Shown here: piece after piece, positions 15,597 to 23,801 of the stretch
Position numbering within the stretch: the stretch's first letter is position 1
How the letters are laid out: each line of letters starts with the position of its first letter
Assembly: GCA_900316015.1 (NCBI GenBank)
Contig: ONBG01000009.1
Span: forward strand, 1 to 64,000
Length of the DNA stretch: 64,000 nucleotides
Direction: 5' to 3'
Source of the DNA: an uncultured Prevotella sp.
GTDB lineage: Bacteria; Bacteroidota; Bacteroidia; Bacteroidales; Bacteroidaceae
Notes under the pieces: generated by a model
What the model was told of the DNA's origin: nothing
The model's database searches: none
The model's input: only the letters and a program-made list of their open reading frames with translations
Translations under genes and position numbers: made by a program

Positions 15597-18500
15597 ATGT
15601 TGCTTATGGAAAAAAGACTATTGCTGATGTTGATCAGCCTGTTTTGCCTCCTTGGGGGGGGCATGTCGTTCGCGCAAAACACAGCCTCAGGAGTTGTCGT
15701 CTCCAGTGAGAACGACGAACCGCTTGTGGGAGCCACTATCCGAGTTGTAGGAACGAAGACCGGGACCGTCACGGATGCGGATGGTAAGTACTCGGTTGTC
15801 ATGCCTGCGGGCTCAACAAAACTTGAAATTTCTTATATCGGTATGGTAACGAAGACCATCACGGCAGGGCGCAATGTCAAGACAGCCCTCGACCTGGATG
15901 AGTCTGGGCTCGACGATGTCGTGGTCGTTGCCTATGGTACGCAGAAGAAGACCTCGTTGACAGGTGCCATCGCGTCGGTGAAGAGCGAGGACATCAGCCT
16001 TCGCCCTACCTCCAGCGTGGCCAGTGCCCTTGAGGGCAAGGTATCTGGCGTGCAGATCAATTCTACATATGGAGCTCCGGGTTCGGATCCCAGTATCCGC
16101 ATCCGCGGTATCGGCACCGTGAACGGCAGTACCTCTCCCTTGTATGTCCTCGACGGCGTGCCTTTCGGTGGGAATGTGTCCGACCTGAACCCTGCCGATA
16201 TCGAGTCGGTATCCGTGCTGAAGGACGCTGCTTCTGCTGCCTTGTATGGTAACCGGGCTTCCAATGGCGTGATCATGATCACGACCAAGAAAGGCAAGAT
16301 GGGCAGGCTGAATGTCAACCTTGATATTAAACAAGGTACGTATAGCCGAGGTATCCCTGAATATGACCGCGTCAACGCAAAACAATGGATGGAAGTGGAA
16401 TACCAGAACTTGATGAACCATAGGATGTATACCAATAAGGAAGATGCTGCCACGGCTGCCGCATACGCAGGAGCCCATGTGGTGAGCGACATTGCCTTGC
16501 TGAACATCTTCAACAAAGCTGATGACGCGCTCTTCGACTCGAATGGCAAGATGGTCAGCGATGCCTCTATCCTGCCGGGATACTTGGACGACCTCGACTG
16601 GTACGACCAGGCTGTCCGCAATGGATACCGCCAGGAGTACAACCTCTCGGCAAATGGGTCTACCGATAAGTCGGACTATCGTTTCTCCGTTGGTTACTTG
16701 GATGAGAACGGTTACCTGAAGGACTCCGGCTTCGAGCGCCTGACTGGTGCGCTTGCCGTGAACGTGCAACCGAAGAAGTGGTTCAAGACAGGACTCTCTG
16801 TCAACGCTTCCCACCAGAAGTTCACCAACACCAATGGTGGGTCTGATGCTTCTTTTACCAATGTGTTCATGTATTGCCGTAACATTGCGCCGATCTATCC
16901 CGTCCATATCCATGACGTGAATACCGGCGAGTATATCCTCGACAGCGATGGCAACAAGCAGTATGATCCGGGCTACTACACCAACGCCGACGGCGTGCAG
17001 GTGGATACGCGAAACCAGTATGTCGACCGCCATGTGATGTGGGAGAATGAGCTCAACTACGACAGGACGGTGCGCAATACCCTGAACAGTACCGCTTATA
17101 TAGATCTCTACTTGCCTTATGGCTTCACGTTCACGGTAAAGGGGAACCTCAATCTGCGCTCGAACCGCAACGAGACCTATAACAGTGCGGTGATCGGTGA
17201 TGGCAAGGGCTCGGAGGGTCGTGCCAAGCGTGACGAGTATAATTACAAGAACTATACCTTCCAGCAGCAGCTTGCCTGGAGACAAGAGTATGGGAAGCAC
17301 TCCATCGACGCATTGGTGGGGCATGAAAACTATGCTTATAAGTATAACAGGCTCTATGGATACAAGACCAAGGAGACCATTGCCGGATGGGGTAACCTCT
17401 CCAACTTCACTTCGATCACCAGCTTGGATGGCTACGATAACACCTACCGGACAGAGTCCTACCTCGGTCGCGTGCGTTACGGCTATGACGACCGTTACAA
17501 CGTGGAGGCAAGTTTCCGCCGCGACGGTTCATCCCGATTCTACAAGGACTCACGTTGGGGAAACTTCTGGTCAATAGGTGCCAACTGGAATATCTACAAC
17601 GAGGCCTTCATGAAAGACGTGAAATGGGTCAACTACCTCAAGCTCCGTGCCGACTACGGTGAGGTGGGTAACGATGCTGGTGCAGGCTACTATGCTTCCC
17701 AAGCACTCTATACCCTTGAGCAAAACCAAAACAAGGGAGCCATCTACCTGAGCCAATTCCCGAATACCAACTTGAAGTGGGAGACCGGGCAGTCATGGGG
17801 CATTGGCATTGAGAGCCGCCTCTTCAACCGCTTGAACTTCAATATCGAGTATTTCGACAAGCGCAACAAGGACCTTCTCTTTGATGTCTACCTCCCCTTG
17901 TCATCCGGTGCTACGTCATCGAGTTCCGCAGAGTCGGTAGTGACACGGAATATCGGTACGATCTCCAACCGTGGTTTCGAGGCTTCCTTTGATGTCGATG
18001 TCTTCAGGGACAAGAACTGGAAGATCAATGTCGGTGCAAATATCACGCACGTCAAGAATAAAGTGACGAAGTTGCCAGAGCAGAACAAGGATGGCATTAT
18101 CGACGGATCGAAGTACATTGTCGAAGGCAAGTCGCGCTATGAGTTCTATACCTATACATGGGAAGGCGTTGACTCCAAGAACGGATACTCTCTCTATAAG
18201 TTCAACGATGGTGACGCACAGGGCAACAGCTACCGCTTTGAGAAGGATGGCGTACAGTATGGTGACTGGTCGCAGGATGCCAACGGCAACTACAAAGGAA
18301 CGCTCCTGACCAGTGCACAGGTGAATGAGTTCATCACGGTCATCAATGGCAAGCCCTATTCCTATTCCACGAATTATGCAAAACGTGAGTTCCACGGCTC
18401 TGCCATGCCTAAGTTCTATGGCAGTTTCAACCTTAACGTCTCCTGGAGAAACCTCACGCTGAGCACGCTCTTCACCTACCAGCTCGGCGGCAAGGTACTC

Positions 18501-18911
18501 GATTACAACTACAGCTCCATGATGTCGGCAGGCTCTTCGCCCAGTAGCTTCCATAAAGATATCCTCGATGCATGGACCATCAATGATGCCACAGCGGAAA
18601 GTGCCATCTGGAGCGGAAAGGTGCCTTTGATCAACTACGATGTCAATACCTATTATAACGCGACCTCTTCGCGCTATCTGACCTCGGCAAGGTACCTCAT
18701 TCTGAAAAACATCAACCTGTCCTATAAGTTGCCGAAAGTATGGGTGAAGAAGTTAGACCTTGAGGACGTTGGGCTCTCCCTGACCTGTGAGAACCTCTTT
18801 ACGAGCACGGCTCGGAAGGGTATGAACCCACAGCAGACATTTAATGGTACCCAATACAACTACCTCGTGACACCACGCGTGTTCTCTTTCGGTCTCAATG
18901 TTAAGTTCTAA
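15597..18911 (+). CDS. SusC/RagA-family TonB-linked outer-membrane transporter
   Basis: 1104 residues; the ATG at 15597 or 15606 both lead to a signal peptide ending in MSFAQ. Residues about 28-105 are a carboxypeptidase-regulatory-like domain (PLVGATIRVVGT, TVTDADGKYSV). A TonB plug follows (LEGKVSGVQI, SIRIRGIGT, PLYVLDGVPFGG, KDAASAALYGNRASNGVI) and then a long 22-stranded-type barrel ending in an aromatic-terminated strand (FGLNVKF). SusC proteins import oligomers across the outer membrane with a SusD lid. The SusD partner starts 17 bp downstream. The next gene is a peptidase and no glycosidase is adjacent, so peptides are a plausible substrate, as with RagAB. Confidence 0.95.
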   Translation: MLLMEKRLLLMLISLFCLLGGGMSFAQNTASGVVVSSENDEPLVGATIRVVGTKTGTVTDADGKYSVVMPAGSTKLEISYIGMVTKTITAGRNVKTALDLDESGLDDVVVVAYGTQKKTSLTGAIASVKSEDISLRPTSSVASALEGKVSGVQINSTYGAPGSDPSIRIRGIGTVNGSTSPLYVLDGVPFGGNVSDLNPADIESVSVLKDAASAALYGNRASNGVIMITTKKGKMGRLNVNLDIKQGTYSRGIPEYDRVNAKQWMEVEYQNLMNHRMYTNKEDAATAAAYAGAHVVSDIALLNIFNKADDALFDSNGKMVSDASILPGYLDDLDWYDQAVRNGYRQEYNLSANGSTDKSDYRFSVGYLDENGYLKDSGFERLTGALAVNVQPKKWFKTGLSVNASHQKFTNTNGGSDASFTNVFMYCRNIAPIYPVHIHDVNTGEYILDSDGNKQYDPGYYTNADGVQVDTRNQYVDRHVMWENELNYDRTVRNTLNSTAYIDLYLPYGFTFTVKGNLNLRSNRNETYNSAVIGDGKGSEGRAKRDEYNYKNYTFQQQLAWRQEYGKHSIDALVGHENYAYKYNRLYGYKTKETIAGWGNLSNFTSITSLDGYDNTYRTESYLGRVRYGYDDRYNVEASFRRDGSSRFYKDSRWGNFWSIGANWNIYNEAFMKDVKWVNYLKLRADYGEVGNDAGAGYYASQALYTLEQNQNKGAIYLSQFPNTNLKWETGQSWGIGIESRLFNRLNFNIEYFDKRNKDLLFDVYLPLSSGATSSSSAESVVTRNIGTISNRGFEASFDVDVFRDKNWKINVGANITHVKNKVTKLPEQNKDGIIDGSKYIVEGKSRYEFYTYTWEGVDSKNGYSLYKFNDGDAQGNSYRFEKDGVQYGDWSQDANGNYKGTLLTSAQVNEFITVINGKPYSYSTNYAKREFHGSAMPKFYGSFNLNVSWRNLTLSTLFTYQLGGKVLDYNYSSMMSAGSSPSSFHKDILDAWTINDATAESAIWSGKVPLINYDVNTYYNATSSRYLTSARYLILKNINLSYKLPKVWVKKLDLEDVGLSLTCENLFTSTARKGMNPQQTFNGTQYNYLVTPRVFSFGLNVKF

Positions 18912-18928
18912 TTTTATCGATAAGGAAT

Positions 18929-20512
18929 ATGAAGAAATATATATTGATTTTGGCAGCTGCCACGACTCTTGGCTTTACCTCTTGTGGCAGCGACTATTTG
19001 GATACGACCCCCAATGACGCCATCTCCCGTTCTACGGCTTTCTCTACGACAAAAAATTGCGCCTTGGCGGTGAATGGCCTTGCCAAACAGATGACCAACC
19101 AATATCTGGGAGTCCAGGGTCTCAATGGGGAGGGTACGATCCTCAACTGGTACAATAACTTCAATGGCAACGACCACCAGAAGTGTGTGCAGACCGGATG
19201 GTCAAGTCTGTGGAACAACCTCGCTTCCTTCAAGACGAGCAAAACATCCCTCTACACTTATTATCCGTGGTATTACTACTATAAGCTGATCGGCAATGCC
19301 AATGCCATCATCGATGCAGTGGATAACGCGGAGGGGACAGAGTCGGAGAAGGCTTTCATCAAGGCACAGGCCTTGGTCTATCGTGCCTATAGCTTCTATC
19401 GGCTTTCTACCTTGTACAGCAAGCGTTGGTGCGACAGCAACAACGGAGCATCCCATGGTATCGTGCTGCGCCTGAAGGCTACCGACCCGACAGAAGACCA
19501 GGGTCAGGCACAGGCTACGTTGGCAGAGACCTTCCAACAAATCTATGCCGACCTCGATCAGGCCATCTCTCTGTTCTCTTCCAGTTCAGAAAAACGCTCG
19601 TCGAGCGAGTTCTACCTGCCCGACCTCAGCGTTGCCTATGCTGTCAAGGCACGTGCCGCCCTCTATCGCGAAGACTGGCAGACAGCCGCTGACTGTGCAG
19701 CCAAGGCTCGCTCAGGCTACTCCCTCATGGGAGAGAAAGCCTATGGAGCAGGATTCAACAGCCCGAACGATGAGTGGATCTGGGGTGTCTATGAGGCTGA
19801 GGACCAGACACTTCACTATTACAGCTACTTTGCTTACATCGGCTCTAACGCTTCTGGTAGTCAGGGCCGCAACTATCCTCTTGCTATCAGCAAGGAGTTG
19901 ATCGATAAGATCCCTACGACCGATGTGCGCCGTGACCTTTATCTCGTGCCTCAGTCAGACGCGGAGTTCAAGACGATGTCTTCGGTGGGACGTGTGACGA
20001 AAGGTTCGATGTATCAGCGTGCGGTCAATAGTGGCTATCTCTATGCAACCAGTCGTGTCTATGGCTATATGCAGTTCAAGTTGCGTGCATCCTTCATGCC
20101 GGGTGGTGGTTCCTTCAACCTGTTCCGTGCGGCAGAGATGTACTATACCGAGGCGGAAGCCGATTGCCACTTGGGCAAGGAGGCTGAGGCACGCCAGTTG
20201 CTCTATGATGTCGTGCATCCTTACGATGCCAGTTATGTTCTGAGCACTAAGACGGGCACTGACTTGCTCAATGAGGTGACCACCTATCGGAGGTTCGATC
20301 TCTTCGGTGAAGGGTTCGACTGGACCGACTGCAAGCGCTGGAAGAAAGACATTGCTCGTAAGGAATTGAAGGTCAGCGCAGGCTTGGCTTCTCCCGGTAG
20401 CTTCGGCTCCACTTTCGCCATTACCATCCCTGCGGATGATGACACGAGGTGGATCTGGGCGATTCCGAATAAGGAAGCAGATTACAATTCTGCCATCTTA
20501 GCCGATGAATAG
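18929..20512 (+). CDS. SusD/RagB-family outer-membrane lipoprotein
   Basis: 527 residues with a lipoprotein signal (lipobox near GFTSCG, Cys about 19), then the usual SusD start (DYLDTTPNDAISRSTAF). It contains the family's TPR-like helices (AFIKAQALVYRAYSFYRLSTLY, FRAAEMYYTEAEADCHLGKE) and the C-terminal RRFDLFGEGFDWTDCKRW motif. SusD acts as the substrate-binding lid on SusC at the cell surface. It is cotranscribed with susC. A hairpin with a T-rich tail follows at 20551-20590. Confidence 0.95.
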   Translation: MKKYILILAAATTLGFTSCGSDYLDTTPNDAISRSTAFSTTKNCALAVNGLAKQMTNQYLGVQGLNGEGTILNWYNNFNGNDHQKCVQTGWSSLWNNLASFKTSKTSLYTYYPWYYYYKLIGNANAIIDAVDNAEGTESEKAFIKAQALVYRAYSFYRLSTLYSKRWCDSNNGASHGIVLRLKATDPTEDQGQAQATLAETFQQIYADLDQAISLFSSSSEKRSSSEFYLPDLSVAYAVKARAALYREDWQTAADCAAKARSGYSLMGEKAYGAGFNSPNDEWIWGVYEAEDQTLHYYSYFAYIGSNASGSQGRNYPLAISKELIDKIPTTDVRRDLYLVPQSDAEFKTMSSVGRVTKGSMYQRAVNSGYLYATSRVYGYMQFKLRASFMPGGGSFNLFRAAEMYYTEAEADCHLGKEAEARQLLYDVVHPYDASYVLSTKTGTDLLNEVTTYRRFDLFGEGFDWTDCKRWKKDIARKELKVSAGLASPGSFGSTFAITIPADDDTRWIWAIPNKEADYNSAILADE

Positions 20513-20550
20513 AAATACGGTTCCATGTTAGTAAAAATAATGAAGTGAAG

Positions 20551-20590
20551 GTTTGGTGGCTGGTCTCTGACGGGTCACCAAACTATTTTT
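20551..20590 (+). terminator. Terminator or attenuator between susD and the S9 peptidase gene
   Basis: GTTTGGTG (20551-20558) pairs with CACCAAAC (20576-20583), followed by TATTTTT. The stem is only 8 bp with a 17-nt loop, so some read-through into the peptidase gene 8 nt later is likely. Confidence 0.6.
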
Positions 20591-20597
20591 AATTGTA

Positions 20598-23513
20598 ATG
20601 AACAAGATTATGCGGAATTATCTTTTCCTGTTCCTTTTTCTTTTCCCCTTATCGATGATGGGGCAAAAACGGTCACTCGACCATTCCGTCTATGACGGGT
20701 GGCAGAGCGTGTCATCCACCCAGTTGACGCCAGACGGTAAGTTCACGGTCTTCGAGGTCAACCCCCAGGAGGGAGATGGTAAGCTCATCATCCATCGGAA
20801 CCGCGATGGCAAAGAGCTGACGATCCCTCGGGGCTATAAGGCGATCATTGCCGGCGACGGATCAACGGTCACGGCACTCATCAAGGCACCTTTCAGCAAG
20901 ATCTTGGCTGCCCGGAAGAAGAATGTCAAGAAAGACAAGATGCCCCAGGACTCCTTGGCTTTCATCCGGCTCGCTGACATGCGCCTTACGAAATGGGGAA
21001 CGGTCAAGGGCTACAAGACTGGACTGACAGCCCAGCCGTTCATAGCTTATGTGCAAGGTAACCCCACCCATAAGGACACAGCCTCGGTTACCAAGAACGC
21101 ACAGAAAGAGAAAAAAGCGTCCAATTCGGGCAGCAAGTCTGGTGATGACGGCACCGTCCTGATTGTCGTCAACACCGCCAATGGGGCAAAAGACACGCTC
21201 AAGCATGTGGCAGAATATGCTTTCTCTCCTGATGCCAAGCGGTTAGCCGTGCTCGTCAATCCTTCGAAAAAGAAGGCACAGCAGGCAGGGACAGCCAAGG
21301 ACAAGGAGAGTACGGGCGAAAAGGAACCATCCGTGGAGGGGAGCGCGACGCTCTATGATCTCAGGCAAGGCATGAAAGCCACGATCCTCTCAGAGAAGAA
21401 AGCATGGTATGGCAGTCCTAAGTTTAGCGTTGATGGCAACCAGCTGGTCTTCCTCGCCTCTACGGACACGGCATCGACAGGCGACAAGCATTGTTCCCTG
21501 TTCTTGCACGACGGTCGGGGCACGAGAGAGATCATCCCGCAAGGATACCACAAGAACCTGCCCGAGGGATGGACGCTCAACCAAAACAGTGCCCCAGAGT
21601 TCTCACGCTCCGGTCGACGTGTCCTCCTTGGCGTAGCACCGATCCTCCCTCCCCGTGATACCACGGTCTTTGCGTCAGAGACAGCCCAGGTGGACATCTG
21701 GAACTGGCGCGACGACCAGTTGCAGTCACAGCAGAAGGTAGAATTAGAGACTAACAAGAAATACACCTATCCGGCTGTTATCCATCTCGACCGTGCTCAA
21801 GAGATCATCCCCTTAGCCACCAACCGATGGGATGACATCACCCTGATGAATGAAGGCGACGGTGAATGGGCCTTGTCACAGGACCGTACACCTTATTATA
21901 TATCTTCGCAATGGGAGGATAACGACAATGCAGATGTCTATTTAGTAAATACGAAGAATGGCAGTCGACGTGTTGTCGCCAAGAAACTCAACGCTTGGGT
22001 GACGGCATCCCCAGACGGAAACTATCTGTTATGGTATCAGATGAACGACTCCGCCTGGTATGCATACGACATCAAGGCATCTACGGCACGCTGCCTCACG
22101 CGCAAGGTGCCGGCTGCATTCTACGATGAGGAGGACGACCATCCCAACTTCCCTTCCCCTTACGACATGCGACCGCAATGGTTAGCGAAGGATCGGGGTG
22201 TGATCATCTCCGACCGGTACGACCTGTGGCAGTTCAATCCCAAAGACGGAAGCTACATGAACCTCACGGCTGGCAAAGGACGCTCACGCCAATGGCAGAT
22301 GCGGCATTTCTCGATCGACTATCGCCCCTTGGCTTATGCCAAGTATTGGCGGGAGAAGAATGCCGTTCCCCAAGGAGGACGTGTCTACATGACGGTCTTT
22401 GATGAGATCGGCAAGAAAAATGGACTTGCCTCTGTGTCGCCCTCTCGTCCTTCTTCCCTTCAGGTCGTTGTACCCGATACGGTGAGCTATACGGATATCC
22501 ATAAGAGCAAGAATGCATCAACCATTGCCTATGGCAAGGGAAACTTCCGTAATGCCTATGACCTTTATCTCACGGAGGATGACTTTGTCCACCAGCAGCC
22601 ATTGACCCGGCTCAATGGTCAGCTTGCTCCCTTCTCGTGGGGAACGGCACATCTTGTGCATTGGAAAGCTTACGACGGCACGCCATTGGACGGCATCCTG
22701 TATATCCCGGACGGCGTGGATCAGACGAAGAAATATCCTATGATCAGCTATTTCTATGAGCGTAGGTCGGAGACACTTTATAATTTCATCGAGCCGCGTC
22801 CCAGTCGCAGTACCATTAACCTTGCTTTCTACTGCTCCCGTGGCTATGTGGTCTTTGTCCCAGACATACGCTATCGGGTCGGTCATCCCGGTGAGAGTGC
22901 CTACAATTGCATCGTGTCCGGAGTAAGGTCCATGTGTCAGCAGTTCCCGTTTATCGACTCCACGCGTTTGGCCATACAAGGACAGAGCTGGGGCGGGTAT
23001 CAGACCGCTTATCTTGTCACTCGCACCTCACTTTTCGCTGCGGCAGGAGCAGGAGCTCCAGTCAGTAACATGACCTCGGCATACGGTGGCATCCGCTGGG
23101 CATCTGGGGTATGTAGGCAGATGCAGTATGAGCATGGACAGAGCCGTGTCGGTAAGTCCTTATGGGAGAAAGGCGGACTCGACCTGTATGTAGAGAACTC
23201 CCCCTTGTTCAAGGCAGATCGCGTCAAGACACCCCTGTTGATCATGCACAACGACAACGATGGTGCTGTGCCATGGTATCAAGGTATTGAGTATTTTACG
23301 GCACTACGACGATTAGGCAAGCCCGTGTGGATGTTAGAGTACAACAAGGAAGCCCACAACTTAGTAGAACGCCGCAATTGCAAGGACCTGTCCGTACGCC
23401 TCCAGCAGTTCTTCGACCATTACCTTAAGGGAGCTCCAGAACCTGCGTGGATGAGTAAGGGAGTCCCTGCCATCAGGAAAGGTCAGTACTTTGGTACAGA
23501 ACTGATGCCCTAA
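20598..23513 (+). CDS. Secreted S9-family prolyl-oligopeptidase-like peptidase
   Basis: 971 residues with a signal peptide (FLFLFPLSMMGQ). The N-terminal two thirds are a beta-propeller region (repeated LxxSPDGxxL-like blades) with a Lys-rich insert around residues 170-240. The C-terminal alpha/beta hydrolase domain has the nucleophile motif GQSWGGY (Ser797), the Asp region HNDNDGAVPW and the His motif EAHN. S9 enzymes cleave short peptides, often after proline. The location after SusC/SusD suggests it trims imported or surface peptides in the periplasm. Confidence 0.92.
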   Translation: MNKIMRNYLFLFLFLFPLSMMGQKRSLDHSVYDGWQSVSSTQLTPDGKFTVFEVNPQEGDGKLIIHRNRDGKELTIPRGYKAIIAGDGSTVTALIKAPFSKILAARKKNVKKDKMPQDSLAFIRLADMRLTKWGTVKGYKTGLTAQPFIAYVQGNPTHKDTASVTKNAQKEKKASNSGSKSGDDGTVLIVVNTANGAKDTLKHVAEYAFSPDAKRLAVLVNPSKKKAQQAGTAKDKESTGEKEPSVEGSATLYDLRQGMKATILSEKKAWYGSPKFSVDGNQLVFLASTDTASTGDKHCSLFLHDGRGTREIIPQGYHKNLPEGWTLNQNSAPEFSRSGRRVLLGVAPILPPRDTTVFASETAQVDIWNWRDDQLQSQQKVELETNKKYTYPAVIHLDRAQEIIPLATNRWDDITLMNEGDGEWALSQDRTPYYISSQWEDNDNADVYLVNTKNGSRRVVAKKLNAWVTASPDGNYLLWYQMNDSAWYAYDIKASTARCLTRKVPAAFYDEEDDHPNFPSPYDMRPQWLAKDRGVIISDRYDLWQFNPKDGSYMNLTAGKGRSRQWQMRHFSIDYRPLAYAKYWREKNAVPQGGRVYMTVFDEIGKKNGLASVSPSRPSSLQVVVPDTVSYTDIHKSKNASTIAYGKGNFRNAYDLYLTEDDFVHQQPLTRLNGQLAPFSWGTAHLVHWKAYDGTPLDGILYIPDGVDQTKKYPMISYFYERRSETLYNFIEPRPSRSTINLAFYCSRGYVVFVPDIRYRVGHPGESAYNCIVSGVRSMCQQFPFIDSTRLAIQGQSWGGYQTAYLVTRTSLFAAAGAGAPVSNMTSAYGGIRWASGVCRQMQYEHGQSRVGKSLWEKGGLDLYVENSPLFKADRVKTPLLIMHNDNDGAVPWYQGIEYFTALRRLGKPVWMLEYNKEAHNLVERRNCKDLSVRLQQFFDHYLKGAPEPAWMSKGVPAIRKGQYFGTELMP

Positions 23514-23542
23514 AGTCGCGGGAAACCCGCGCCTCATCTTGT

Positions 23543-23587
23543 CGTGCCTGTGCTCTGAATGCAAGAGCACAGGCACGATTGTTTTCT
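23543..23587 (+). terminator. Strong Rho-independent terminator
   Basis: A perfect 14-bp stem (23543-23556 with 23564-23577) with a 7-nt loop is followed by ATTGTTTTCT. It closes the SusC-SusD-S9 unit. Confidence 0.88.
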
Positions 23588-23647
23588 CTGCATGCTATCT
23601 TAGATTACAATGATTATGTTAAAATTAGGAAATACCGTGTTTTAGGT

Positions 23648-23679
23648 ATTGCAAAATAACATTATTTTACCTATCTTTG
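23648..23679 (+). promoter_or_regulatory. Promoter of the TonB/C25-like peptidase operon
   Basis: A -7 TATCTTTG at 23672-23679 is full consensus. The -33 at 23648-23651 reads ATTG, one mismatch, with 20 bp between. The leader before the ATG at 23802 is about 115 nt, longer than others in this window. Confidence 0.75.
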
Positions 23680-23801
23680 CAAATATATTGCTAAACGTTA
23701 TGTGTTTAAGGTAAAAAGCACCATTTTGTAAATCTGTCTAAAGACGTTGTCAACGCGTGAAGGAATCATATTGTTAATTATATATTAGAGATTTAATATA
23801 G

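Noticed and set aside
15813-17324. 503-codon open frame on the minus strand
   Set aside because: It is antisense to the susC gene, has no protein-family features, and is a by-product of susC codon use.
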